36,471 nt of DNA from Mesorhizobium sp. (GTDB lineage: Bacteria; Pseudomonadota; Alphaproteobacteria; Rhizobiales; Rhizobiaceae): positions 1-36,471 of the forward strand of contig NZ_SUEG01000037.1 in NCBI RefSeq assembly GCF_005063415.1, in the 5' to 3' direction. Both the position numbers and the translations under genes were made by a program. Shown in pieces: positions 13,451-22,002 of this stretch; position 1 is the stretch's first letter; each line of letters opens with the position of its first letter. The notes beneath the pieces are model-generated. The model worked only from the letters and a program-made list of their open reading frames with translations, was not told the DNA's origin and did not search any database.

Positions 13451-15799
13451 TCAGCGCCGCGGCGCCTTCCTTGCGGTCTGGATATCCTTGGCGAACGGCC
13501 AGACGGTGCTCGACATCGTCTCGATGCCGGACGCGCTGAGTGCCGATCCGAACAGAAAGCCTTGGACCATGTCGGGCTTGACCTGCAGGGCCAATATCTT
13601 GAGCTGTTCGAAAGTCTCGACGCCTTCAACGGTGACCGAAAGTCCCAGCGGCCGCGACAGGTTGACGATGCCCTTGAGCAATTCGAGCGACCGTCTGTTC
13701 TGAGTGACATCCATCAGGAACGAGCGGTCGATCTTGATCTTGTCGAGCGGCAGTTTATGGAGATAGCTCAGGCTCGAATAGCCGGTGCCGAAATCGTCGA
13801 GCGCAATACGCACGCCGAGCCGCTTCAATTCCTCGATATATTGGCGTGTCAGCGACTTGTCGTCGAGCAGCGCCGTCTCGGTGACCTCGATCTCGAGGCG
13901 GTCGGCCGGCAGACCGGAACCGGCCAGCGCATCGCGAACCTTCTGGATGACATCACGATTGCGGAAATCCTTGGCTGAGAGATTGACCGACACGCTGGTC
14001 TGGGCCGGCCATTTGGCGCATTCCGTGCAGGCCGCATGCAGGACGAAGGTGCTGATGTCGGAAATGATGCCCATTTCCTCGGCCAGAGGAATGAAGATAC
14101 CGGGAGAGATCGGCCCGAGATCGGGATGATCCCAGCGGCACAGCGCCTCGCAACTGGCGATACGCATCGTGCTCATCGCCACGATCGGCTGATAGACAAC
14201 CCGCAATTCGTTGTTTTCCACAGCGCTGCGCAGGTCCGCCTTCATCAGCTGACGGCTGCGGAACGCAGCGTCCATGGAGGCCTCGAACAGCCGCCAGCCG
14301 TTCTTGCCAAGCTCCTTTGCCTTGTAGAGTGCAAGGTCCGCCTTGACGATCATGGCATCGACGTCGGTATCCTTGACCCGCGAGAGCGCCGCACCTCCGC
14401 TGGCCTGGATGCGCAATCCGTGGCCGGCGACATCGACCTCGCCCTGTAGATTGACAAAGATCTCATCAACCTGGCCGGTCAGATGGCTTTCATCTTCGAT
14501 GCGTTCGAAGAAGATCATGAACTCGTCGCCGCCGAAGCGGCTGACGGTGATACCTGGGCCGGCAATTGCCGCCAGCCGCTCAGCAACGGCGTAAATCAAT
14601 CCGTCGCCGACCGGATGACCAAGCGTGTCGTTGACGCTCTTGAAATCATCGAGGTCGAGGACGACCAGTCCGCAGAGACGGTCTGGATCTCCCGAGGCCA
14701 TGGCTTCCACCACCAGTTCATGGAAATACGCGCGGTTGGGCAGGCCGGTGAGACTGTCGTAACGGGCCATGAAGCGTATTTTGTCCTCGGCCTCGACGCG
14801 GGCGGTCACATCCTCGAAAGTGACGACGCCCAGTTCCTGGCTGCCTTCCCGGGCAGAAAATTCATAGTGCTGGCCGTTGGCTAGCGAGACCAGAACCTTG
14901 CGGTCGCGGCCCTCGCGCAGGGCGCGCGTCAGTTGGGCTTCGATGTAGCGGCAATCCTTCGGCGCCAGCATGCCGCCGGCAACGCCGCGCATCAGCAGAC
15001 CGTGGATCGAGCGTCCGAGCAAGGCATCCGGCGATTTGAGCGACATCAGGTGCGCGGCTTCGGCATTGGCCACCGCTACCCGGCCGTCCGGACCGAGCAT
15101 GACAAGACCATGCGACATGGTGTTGAGGGCGCGGTTGAAACGCTGTGCGATGCGGTTCGCCTTTTTTTCCTCCGAGACGGCGGCAAAAAGCACGTCGCGG
15201 ACCGTGTCGGCGAATTTGCGAATCGCAAACAGGAATGGCGCGGACAGGAGCCCGAGAAGGATGTGGTAGATATCGCCACGTAAAAGGAACCCCAACGAGA
15301 TCGGCCACGTCAAGGCAAGCGTCAGGATGGTGACCATGCGCGGGGAGCCATAGTTGCGCCCGGCAATGGAGGTGGCCGTGGCCAGCGTCAGGCAGACGGA
15401 GGCGATCTCAGCGAAACTGTCGCGCGCAAAATAGATGCCAAGCAGGCAGAAGGCGCCAAGCGTGAGCCCGTGCAAGGAGCCATAGAGGATGTAGTCGTTC
15501 TCGCGCTTGTGCGCCTCTTCCCAGGTCGTCGGCGGGGGCAAGCTGTTGTATTTGCGGAAGTTTCTCATGCGGAAGATACCGACGAGAACCATCGCGATCG
15601 CGACAAGCAGATAAAGCGGGTCGCCGCTTTTCCACCAGACAAGGCCGATCAGGAAGGTCTGCGCGACAATGCCGATCGAAAGCGTCACGCCGTCGCGAAA
15701 CAGAGTTTCCACGAACGGAATGTAAACGTCGACCGGAATCTCGTTTTTTCGTCTCAGATTCACGCCTGGATCCCAACCCTGGGAACCCAGCAGTGTCAC
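13451..15799 (-). CDS. Membrane GGDEF-EAL protein (c-di-GMP synthesis/breakdown) with PAS-like domain
   Basis: 782 residues. About six membrane helices (near 38-58, 61-77, 106-123, 126-146, 155-172, 178-195) form an integral sensor. A PAS-like domain follows (about 222-335), then GGDEF (about 346-500) and EAL (about 520-765). RFGGDEF (423-427) is intact, so cyclase activity is possible. The RxxD inhibitory site is absent: Gly and Ile stand where Arg and Asp should be. EAL motifs are complete: CEALCRW (Glu551), VNLSAKDF, EVTETALL, ALDDFGTGYSS (668-675), KIDRSF, VEGVET and QGFLFG. It could therefore make or degrade c-di-GMP. The start is the GTG at 15799 with AAGG six to nine bases upstream; GTG 15763 is an alternative. 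The FeeM-like gene follows on the same strand. Confidence 0.94.
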   Translation of the reverse strand: MTLLGSQGWDPGVNLRRKNEIPVDVYIPFVETLFRDGVTLSIGIVAQTFLIGLVWWKSGDPLYLLVAIAMVLVGIFRMRNFRKYNSLPPPTTWEEAHKRENDYILYGSLHGLTLGAFCLLGIYFARDSFAEIASVCLTLATATSIAGRNYGSPRMVTILTLALTWPISLGFLLRGDIYHILLGLLSAPFLFAIRKFADTVRDVLFAAVSEEKKANRIAQRFNRALNTMSHGLVMLGPDGRVAVANAEAAHLMSLKSPDALLGRSIHGLLMRGVAGGMLAPKDCRYIEAQLTRALREGRDRKVLVSLANGQHYEFSAREGSQELGVVTFEDVTARVEAEDKIRFMARYDSLTGLPNRAYFHELVVEAMASGDPDRLCGLVVLDLDDFKSVNDTLGHPVGDGLIYAVAERLAAIAGPGITVSRFGGDEFMIFFERIEDESHLTGQVDEIFVNLQGEVDVAGHGLRIQASGGAALSRVKDTDVDAMIVKADLALYKAKELGKNGWRLFEASMDAAFRSRQLMKADLRSAVENNELRVVYQPIVAMSTMRIASCEALCRWDHPDLGPISPGIFIPLAEEMGIISDISTFVLHAACTECAKWPAQTSVSVNLSAKDFRNRDVIQKVRDALAGSGLPADRLEIEVTETALLDDKSLTRQYIEELKRLGVRIALDDFGTGYSSLSYLHKLPLDKIKIDRSFLMDVTQNRRSLELLKGIVNLSRPLGLSVTVEGVETFEQLKILALQVKPDMVQGFLFGSALSASGIETMSSTVWPFAKDIQTARKAPRR

Positions 15800-15915
15800 A
15801 TTGGCCTTAAGAAAGGTTTAGAGCGGCGATTCGAGCCCCGCCGGGGTCCATCGCTGACGTTGAGGAAACAGGGAAACTACAGGTTCAGGTAAACAAGGGG
15901 TATCACAACGCGGAA

Positions 15916-18900
15916 TCATTCGGCGGCTTGAAGCTGCGGCCGCAGCGGCGCCGTCGAAAGGCGGTCGAGCAGACGCTGGCGTTCGCCGGCGGCTTTTTCG
16001 GCACTGGCCTGCTTGACGTGGCCAAAGCCGCGGATGAGCGCCGGCACCGAAACAAGCGCGGCGGCGGCCTCGATGTTGCCCGGTGCCAGCGCGCCGGCGA
16101 CGAGATCCAGATCCGCCTCATACAAGGTTAGAAGCTGCCGCTCCATACGCCTCTCGGCGCTGTAGCCGAACAGGTCGATAGCGGTACCGCGCAGCCCCTT
16201 CATCGCCGCCAGCAGGCGGAACCCGTTCATCATCCACGGACCAAAGCTCGATTTCCTCGGGCTGCCGTCACTGCCGCGCCTGCCCATGATCGGCGGTGCG
16301 AGATGGAATTCGAGCTTGTCGTAGCTCTGGAACTGCTTTGCGAGCTCTGCGGCAAAGGAGCCGTCCGTATAAAGCCGCGCCACCTCGTATTCGTCCTTGA
16401 TCGCCATCAGCTTGAACAGGTTCTTTGCGGCAGCCTCGGTCACCACGGTCGAACCGGGCACAGCATTGGTTTCGGCCTTGCGCAGCGTCGCCAGTCTGTC
16501 GGCATAGCGCTTGCCATAGGCGGCGTTCTGATAGGCGGTCAGGAAGGCGACGCGGCGAGCAATTATATCGTCCAGCGTCTCGGCGGTGGCGGCAGGCTGC
16601 GTGGCCTTGCCCGGCTGGGCGAGAAGGCTGCGGACGAAATTCGGCTGGTGGGCGGCGCGGCGGCCCCAGCGAAATGCCGCGACATTCATCGCCACCGCCT
16701 CGCCGTTGAGCTCGATCGCCTTCTCGACCGCCTCCGCCGACAGCGGCAAGCCGCCGTGCTGGAAGGCGAAGCCGAGCATGAACATGTTGGCGCCAAGCGA
16801 GCTGCCGAACAGCGCGGTGGCGGTGCGGGTAGCGTCGAAGAAATGCGCCCTGTCGTCGCCCGCGGCAGCTCTTATCGCTTTCTTCAGCCGCTCGACGGGC
16901 AGCGTGAAATCGGCCGAACGGGCGAACTCGCCCGGCATGATCTCGGCGGTGTTGGCGAGGAAGATGGTATGGCCTTCGCGCACCGCGGCCAGCACCTTCT
17001 TGGCACCCGAAACGACGAGATCGCAGCCAAGCACGAGATCAGCCTTGCCGGCCGATACGCGAATGGCGTGGATGTCGTCCGGCGTGCGGGCGATGCGGAC
17101 ATGGGTGAACACCGAGCCGCCCTTCTGGGCGAGGCCGGCCATGTCGATCATGCCGCAGCCCTTGCCTTCCAGGTGCGCGGCCATGCCGAGCACCGCGCCG
17201 ATGGTGACGACGCCGGTGCCGCCGACACCGTCTATGATCGCCGCCCAGCCTTGTTCACCGAGCGTGAATTGCCCCGGCACCGGCACCCCCGCGAGCGGGT
17301 CGGCCGCGCCGGCAATGCCTTCGGCTTTCCTGATTTTTGCGCCGTGGACGGTGACGAAGGACGGGCAGAAACCATTGACGCAAGAGAAGTCCTTGTTGCA
17401 GCTCGACTGGTCGATCTTACGCTTGCGGCCGAATTCGGTCTCGACCGGCTGGATCGAGACGCAATTCGACTGCACGCCGCAATCGCCGCAGCCTTCGCAG
17501 ACCAGCTCGTTGATGAAGATACGCTTGTCGGGATCGGGGAAGGTGCCGCGCTTGCGGCGGCGACGCTTCTCGGCGGCGCAGGTCTGGTCGTAGAGCAGCA
17601 CCGAGACACCTTTGACCGAACGCAACTCGCGCTGGACGAGATCGAGATCGTCGCGGTGATGGATGGTGGCGCCGGCGGGAAATTCCACCTTGCCGGCATA
17701 TTTGTCCGGCTCGTCGGTGACGATGGCGATGCGCTCGACGCCCTCGGCGCGCACCTGCCTGGCGATCATGTCCACCGTCAGGCCGCCCTCGTGCGGCTGC
17801 CCGCCGGTCATCGCAACGGCGTCATTGTAGAGGATCTTGTAGGTGATGTTGGCGTCGGTCGACAGCGCGAAGCGGATCGCCAGCACACCCGAGTGGTTGT
17901 AGGTGCCATCGCCCAGATTCTGGAAGATGTGCTCGCGCTTCGAGAACGGCGCCTGGCCGACCCACTGCGCGCCCTCGCCGCCCATGGCGGTGAAGCCGAC
18001 CGTATTGCGGTCCATCCACAGCGCCATGAAATGACAGCCGATTCCGGCGGCGGCGAGCGAGCCGTCCGGCACCTTGGTCGAGGAATTGTGCGGGCAGCCG
18101 GAGCAGAAGAAGGGCGTGCGCGAGGCGATGTCTGACGTGTCGGCCAGCATCGCCTGGAACTGGCGCAACTTCGCCACCCGCGCAGCGATTTCTTCCGATG
18201 GGCCGATCGTTCGCAAAATCCTCTCGCCGAGCGCGATGGCAATATCGTTGGGGTCGAGCGCGCCTTTGGCCGGGAACAGCCAGTCGCCGCGCTCGTCCTT
18301 CTTGCCGACGATGACCGGCTGCGTCGCGGTGCCGTAAAGGTTCTCGCGCAGTTGCACCTCGATCAGCGAGCGTTTCTCCTCGACGACGACGATGGTGTCG
18401 AGGCCGCGAGCAAAGTCGGCGATGTGCTGCAGGTCGAGCGGCCACGGACAGCCGACCTTGAACAGCCTGATACCGATACGATTGGCGGCCGTTTCGTCGA
18501 TGCCGATGTCTTCCAGTGCCTGGCGAACGTCGAGATAACTTTTGCCGATGGTGACGATGCCAAGCTTCGGGCTGCTGCCGCCCGAATAGACGATCCGGTT
18601 CAGCCCATTGGCGTGGATGAAGGCCGAAGCGGCGGCGCGCTTGTATTCATGCAACCGCTCCTCCTGGCCGAGCATGTCGATCTCGTTACGGATGTTCAGG
18701 CCGCCGGGCGGCATGTCGAAGTCCGGGATGACGATATCTAGCCGGTCGAGCGCGGCATCGACCGAAGCCGTCGATTCGATGTTGTCCTTGATGCATTTGA
18801 TCGCCGCCCAGGTGCCGGCAAAACGCGACATGGCAAAGCCGTAGAGGCCGTAGTCGATGATCTCCTGGACGCCGGCCGGATTGAGGATCGGCACCATGGT

Positions 18901-19395
18901 GTCGACGAACAGGAACTCGGTGGCATGCGCGTTGGTCGAGGATTCGGCCATGTGGTCGTCGCCCATCAGGGCCAGCACGCCGCCATGTTTCGACGACCCG
19001 GCGAGATTGGCGTGGCGGAACACGTCGCCGGAGCGGTCGACGCCCGGACCCTTGCCATACCAGACCGAAAAAACGCCGTCATGGGTGCCCTCGCCCAGCA
19101 ATTCGGCCTGCTGCGAGCCCCAGCAGGCGGTGGCGGCGAGCTCTTCGTTGAGACCGGGCTGGAAGACGATGTCCGACTGAGCGAGCTGGTTCCTGGCCTT
19201 CCACAGCTGCATGTCGAGGCCGCCGAGCGGCGAGCCGCGATAGCCGGAGACGAAACCGGCGCTGTTCAGGCCAGCCCGGCGGTCGCGCTCGCGCTGCATC
19301 AGAAGCATGCGGATGACTGCCTGGGCACCCGACAGGAAGATGCGCTCCTTTGCCAGGTCGAACTTATCGTCGAGCGCGACATTGTGCAGCGTCAT
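15916..19395 (-). CDS. Indolepyruvate ferredoxin oxidoreductase, single-chain type
   Basis: 1159 residues from MTLHNVALDD. It is a fused 2-oxoacid:ferredoxin oxidoreductase. The N-terminal pyrimidine-binding part (VSGYRGSPLGGLD, FQPGLNEELAAT) is followed by a transketolase-like domain. The TPP-binding part has NLGDGTYNHSG near residue 493 and NDAVAMTGGQ. An iron-sulfur segment near 630 has CEGCGDCGVQSNC followed by further cysteines. The gamma-type domain begins at GVGGTGVVTIGAVLG near 722, and a long C-terminal domain typical of the proteobacterial version follows. The enzyme oxidatively decarboxylates indolepyruvate or other aryl-pyruvates to the acyl-CoA, reducing ferredoxin, in aromatic amino acid breakdown. 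AGGA lies eight bases before the ATG. It is monocistronic by spacing (224 bases upstream, 116 downstream). Confidence 0.93.
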   Translation of the reverse strand: MTLHNVALDDKFDLAKERIFLSGAQAVIRMLLMQRERDRRAGLNSAGFVSGYRGSPLGGLDMQLWKARNQLAQSDIVFQPGLNEELAATACWGSQQAELLGEGTHDGVFSVWYGKGPGVDRSGDVFRHANLAGSSKHGGVLALMGDDHMAESSTNAHATEFLFVDTMVPILNPAGVQEIIDYGLYGFAMSRFAGTWAAIKCIKDNIESTASVDAALDRLDIVIPDFDMPPGGLNIRNEIDMLGQEERLHEYKRAAASAFIHANGLNRIVYSGGSSPKLGIVTIGKSYLDVRQALEDIGIDETAANRIGIRLFKVGCPWPLDLQHIADFARGLDTIVVVEEKRSLIEVQLRENLYGTATQPVIVGKKDERGDWLFPAKGALDPNDIAIALGERILRTIGPSEEIAARVAKLRQFQAMLADTSDIASRTPFFCSGCPHNSSTKVPDGSLAAAGIGCHFMALWMDRNTVGFTAMGGEGAQWVGQAPFSKREHIFQNLGDGTYNHSGVLAIRFALSTDANITYKILYNDAVAMTGGQPHEGGLTVDMIARQVRAEGVERIAIVTDEPDKYAGKVEFPAGATIHHRDDLDLVQRELRSVKGVSVLLYDQTCAAEKRRRRKRGTFPDPDKRIFINELVCEGCGDCGVQSNCVSIQPVETEFGRKRKIDQSSCNKDFSCVNGFCPSFVTVHGAKIRKAEGIAGAADPLAGVPVPGQFTLGEQGWAAIIDGVGGTGVVTIGAVLGMAAHLEGKGCGMIDMAGLAQKGGSVFTHVRIARTPDDIHAIRVSAGKADLVLGCDLVVSGAKKVLAAVREGHTIFLANTAEIMPGEFARSADFTLPVERLKKAIRAAAGDDRAHFFDATRTATALFGSSLGANMFMLGFAFQHGGLPLSAEAVEKAIELNGEAVAMNVAAFRWGRRAAHQPNFVRSLLAQPGKATQPAATAETLDDIIARRVAFLTAYQNAAYGKRYADRLATLRKAETNAVPGSTVVTEAAAKNLFKLMAIKDEYEVARLYTDGSFAAELAKQFQSYDKLEFHLAPPIMGRRGSDGSPRKSSFGPWMMNGFRLLAAMKGLRGTAIDLFGYSAERRMERQLLTLYEADLDLVAGALAPGNIEAAAALVSVPALIRGFGHVKQASAEKAAGERQRLLDRLSTAPLRPQLQAAE

Positions 19396-19619
19396 CAGGC
19401 ATTTCCTGTGCGGAGGTCGCGCCTGGAGGTGCGCGGCCAACGTCGGAGTCGAGTGCCCACAGTCTTTCTTCCCTTGCCGGGGAGGTCAAACAAAATCGAA
19501 GGTGCCAGGCGGTCCGCAACAAACGATCCGTGCGCGGCCGTGTGGCGCCACGAAACGCCTGTCGGGGAGGATGGCCGAGCACGAAAATTCCGGCGGCGGT
19601 CGGTGCCGCTGGTGACGCA

Positions 19620-20150
19620 TCATGCAGCCTTTGGGCAACTGGGCTTCGGTTCGCCGGGCAGCTTGCCGTCGACATGGCCGGCCAAGTCCTTGTTGAGCTC
19701 GTAGACTGGCCCGACCACCAGAGGCCGGTCGGGCAGGACCGACTGGTCGAGCGAGGACGTCAGAGTGGTCTCGAAACTCTGCAGCAACTTGCCGCTGGAA
19801 TCCTCGATGCGGATCGACACCGCATAGGGCTTGTCCTTGACAACGCAGGTGAGCGGCGGGCTGGTGAGCGTCACATGCGGCAGCTTCGGCCATATTTTCT
19901 GGGTGACGATGATCGGATCGCCACCGGCCGGGTTCTGGAAGGAGACCACAGCGACCTGCCCCTCACCCACCGGCCGCAGCGGATTGAGGGTGATGACATA
20001 GGTGGCGATACCCAGCCGGTAATTGAACTCGAACAGCTTCCCGGAAATGGCGAACAGCTGGTCCTTGCCGGAATCACGGCAGGCGCCGAGCGCGGCCGCC
20101 GCGAACAACGCCGCGACGACAATCATCGCGCGCGAAAATATTCTAGACAT
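19620..20150 (-). CDS. Putative lipoprotein
   Basis: 176 residues. The N-terminus is a lipoprotein signal: positive charges, a hydrophobic run and the lipobox LGAC with Cys24. The mature part is mostly beta-strand in character (YVITLNPLRPVGEGQVAVVSFQNPAGG, PYAVSIRIEDSSGKLLQSFETT), as in small envelope lipoproteins. I do not recognise the family. The ATG overlaps the stop of the CGNR gene by 8 bases (ATGTCTAG), so the two are co-transcribed and probably coupled; the longer frame to 20264 overlaps the CGNR zinc finger and is unlikely. An odd pairing: a DNA-binding-type protein with an envelope lipoprotein. Confidence 0.75.
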   Translation of the reverse strand: MSRIFSRAMIVVAALFAAAALGACRDSGKDQLFAISGKLFEFNYRLGIATYVITLNPLRPVGEGQVAVVSFQNPAGGDPIIVTQKIWPKLPHVTLTSPPLTCVVKDKPYAVSIRIEDSSGKLLQSFETTLTSSLDQSVLPDRPLVVGPVYELNKDLAGHVDGKLPGEPKPSCPKAA

Positions 20151-20751
20151 TGGTGACCTCCCTGGCCGCGGTCCGGCGGCGATAGTATCGGTTTGCCTTC
20201 TGGCGGTTGCCGCACACCGCCATGTCGCACCAGAGGCGGCTCGAATTGCGGCTTTTGTCGACAAACAGCCAGCTGCAGTTCGGACATATCCTCAGCCTGG
20301 CGATGGTGTCGCTGCGCAGCAGCGACAGCGCCGAGACCGCAAGCGCCGCCTCGAAGGCAATCGGCGTCGCCGGATCACCGAACGGTTTCCCAGGCGTGCC
20401 GATTTCGGTGCGGCTATGGGCGAGGCCACCGGCGCAGGCTTCCAGGAATTTCGGCATGTCGCCTGTCGCGATCACACCTTTCGACACCGCGCCGCGAAAC
20501 AGTCGATCGGTAGTCTCCCGGATCGACAGCACCACCGGTGCGATCTTTTCAGGCGCCGGCGCCACGAGCCGCCTGCCGCCGAGCTCGGCGGCGCGAAAGC
20601 CGCTCGCCGCTTCGGCAAAGCGGGCGATCTCGGCCGGATCGTCGAAACGGTCGAAGGTTTTCTCCGGATCGTTCCTCAAAACGACGGTGTTCGCCGTGTC
20701 GAGCGCAAGCATGCCACCGGTGAAGCGGTGCGGAGTCCAGGATACTGTCAT
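20143..20751 (-). CDS. CGNR zinc-finger protein with ABATE domain
   Basis: 202 residues. The N-terminal domain (FTGGMLALDTANTVV onward) fits the ABATE domain thought to act in stress-related transcription control. The C-terminal zinc finger has CPNC at 156-159 and a Cys175...CGNR (Cys180) pair in a basic tail, all four ligands present. It is probably a cytosolic transcription regulator. Targets are unknown. It shares a transcript with the lipoprotein gene. The ATG is preceded by no ribosome site; a promoter-like pair ends only 7 bases before it, so a leaderless message is likely. An 8-bp inverted repeat flanks that promoter, which suggests autoregulation. Confidence 0.85.
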   Translation of the reverse strand: MTVSWTPHRFTGGMLALDTANTVVLRNDPEKTFDRFDDPAEIARFAEAASGFRAAELGGRRLVAPAPEKIAPVVLSIRETTDRLFRGAVSKGVIATGDMPKFLEACAGGLAHSRTEIGTPGKPFGDPATPIAFEAALAVSALSLLRSDTIARLRICPNCSWLFVDKSRNSSRLWCDMAVCGNRQKANRYYRRRTAAREVTNV

Positions 20752-20758
20752 ACGGCGA

Positions 20759-20794
20759 AATCTAACCTATAAATCGCGTTTGACAAGTTAGATT
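20759..20794 (-). promoter_or_regulatory. Promoter and operator-like inverted repeat of the CGNR gene
   Basis: AATCTAAC at 20759-20766 and GTTAGATT at 20787-20794 are a perfect 8-bp inverted repeat, 20 bases apart. Between and over them, on the minus strand, lie TTGTCA (20786-20781), 16 bases, and TAGATT (20764-20759). The downstream arm covers the -10 element and the other arm abuts the -35 element, the classical place for a repressor. Confidence 0.55.
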
Positions 20795-20830
20795 CCGGGT
20801 GCAACGGTCATCACTGAGGCGATCGCCGTA

Positions 20831-20886
20831 TTGGGAATGTCGTTCGTCCCAAACCTCTGCCCCGATTGCGGGGCATGCATCGAGGG
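20831..20886 (+). promoter_or_regulatory. Structured leader of the LivH-type permease gene
   Basis: Two hairpins precede the ATG at 20893. TTGGGA (20831-20836) pairs with TCCCAA (20847-20852). TGCCCCG (20858-20864) pairs with CGGGGCA (20869-20875) around ATTG. CCTC at 20854-20857 can also pair with GAGG at 20882-20885, which is the ribosome binding site. No known riboswitch class was recognised. Confidence 0.35.
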
Positions 20887-20892
20887 TCTTGC

Positions 20893-21798
20893 ATGCTCTA
20901 TTTTTTCCAGCAGGTTCTGAACGGGCTGCATTCGGGCGCGCTCTACGCATTGCTTGCCTTCGGCTACGTGCTGACCAACGGCATCCTGCACCGCACCAAT
21001 CTTGCCTATGGCGCGCTGTTCGCCTTTTGCGGGCATACGATGATCCTCACCGCGGCGTTCGGCTATCAGGCGCTGTGGCTGACGCTGTTTGCATCGGTCG
21101 CGCTCGGCGTAGCGGCGGCATTCCTTTATGCGGCGCTGCTCAGCCATGTCCTGTCGCGAAGCATCTTCGAACCGCTGGCCGACCGCTCGCCCAACGCCAT
21201 CGTGGTGACGACGCTCGGCATATTGCTGGTCTTGTCGGAAGCCAGCCGCATCGCCGCCGATACCCATGACCTATGGTTGCCGCCAATGCTGGCCCAGACC
21301 ATCGTCTTCGCGCAGAATGCCAGCTTCAAGGCGACGTTGACGCTGATCCAATTGCTCGATTGCGCCGCCGTGCTGGCGGCTATTGCGCTGGCTGCGTGGG
21401 GGTTCACACATTCCAGCTTCGGCCGAAGCTGGCGTGCCGTATCCGACGATCCAAAGGCCGCTGCGATGTGCGGTGTCGATGTCCGCGCGGTGTTTCGGCG
21501 TGCGGTGCTTTTCGGCGGCCTTTGCGCGGCACTGGCTGGCGTGCTCGCCGCCTTCTACTACGGCAACATCAGCTTCGGCACAGGGTTGGTCTACGGGTTG
21601 AAAATCCTGTTCGTGACCGCAGTGGGCGGCTATCTTTCGCCTTTGCGGGCGGCACTGGGCGCCGCCGCTTTCGGCATGGCCGAATCGCTATGGGCCGGCT
21701 ATTTCCCGCTCGAATGGCGGGACGGCTGGATGTACCTGTTCCTCGTCGCGATGCTTGTGCTGATCGGCTCCGGCCGCGACCAACAGAAAATCGCCTGA
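20893..21798 (+). CDS. LivH-type branched-chain amino acid ABC permease (orphan)
   Basis: 301 residues from MLYFFQQVLNGLHSGALYAL, with eight or so membrane helices. The FGYVLTNGILHRTNLAYGALFAF segment is the N-terminal signature of LivH permeases. The ATPase-contact loop is GRSWRAVSDDPKAAAMCGVDV, and GVLAAFYYGNISFGTGLVYGLK follows as in the family. Such proteins normally work with LivM, LivF, LivG and a periplasmic binding protein; none of these is next to it, so partners must be elsewhere or it has another role. GAGGG at 20882-20886 six bases upstream supports the start. The leader is structured. A hairpin follows the stop at 21803-21822. Confidence 0.85.
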   Translation: MLYFFQQVLNGLHSGALYALLAFGYVLTNGILHRTNLAYGALFAFCGHTMILTAAFGYQALWLTLFASVALGVAAAFLYAALLSHVLSRSIFEPLADRSPNAIVVTTLGILLVLSEASRIAADTHDLWLPPMLAQTIVFAQNASFKATLTLIQLLDCAAVLAAIALAAWGFTHSSFGRSWRAVSDDPKAAAMCGVDVRAVFRRAVLFGGLCAALAGVLAAFYYGNISFGTGLVYGLKILFVTAVGGYLSPLRAALGAAAFGMAESLWAGYFPLEWRDGWMYLFLVAMLVLIGSGRDQQKIA

Positions 21799-21802
21799 GC
21801 CG

Positions 21803-21822
21803 CACCCGACTTTGGTTGGGTG
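21803..21822 (+). terminator. Hairpin after the LivH-type gene
   Basis: CACCCGAC (21803-21810), loop TTTG, GTTGGGTG (21815-21822) form an 8-bp stem with one G-U pair, 4 bases after the stop. No T-run follows, so it is a possible terminator or stabiliser. Confidence 0.35.
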
Positions 21823-21827
21823 AAAGC

Positions 21828-21860
21828 GCCGCATGTCCTTGGACATGCAAAGGACGCGGC
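21828..21860 (+). promoter_or_regulatory. Two mutually exclusive stem-loops before the TRAP permease genes
   Basis: GCATGTCC (21831-21838) pairs with GGACATGC (21841-21848). Alternatively GCCGC plus GTCCTT (21828-21832 and 21835-21840) pairs with AAGGAC and GCGGC (21850-21860). The two folds share bases and cannot coexist. The second is followed by AGCATTTT, so it could act as a terminator. The rest of the 204-base gap shows nothing further. Confidence 0.3.
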
Positions 21861-22002
21861 AGCATTTTGCCGGGCATCACCTCACAACCGTGTTTATGCG
21901 GGCTGTCCCATGTTGACCCGCCGAACCACGCACTGCATACCGTTGGTCCACAGCGACGCGACGGACAGGGAACCGGCGTGCTCTGACACAAGGGAGGAAT
22001 GC

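Noticed and set aside
16303..18135. A 610-codon plus-strand open frame
   Set aside because: It is antisense to the oxidoreductase gene, which has clear domains and motifs. High GC leaves long stop-free shadows; its residue composition (Arg, Gly, Ala, Asp-rich) fits no protein family.
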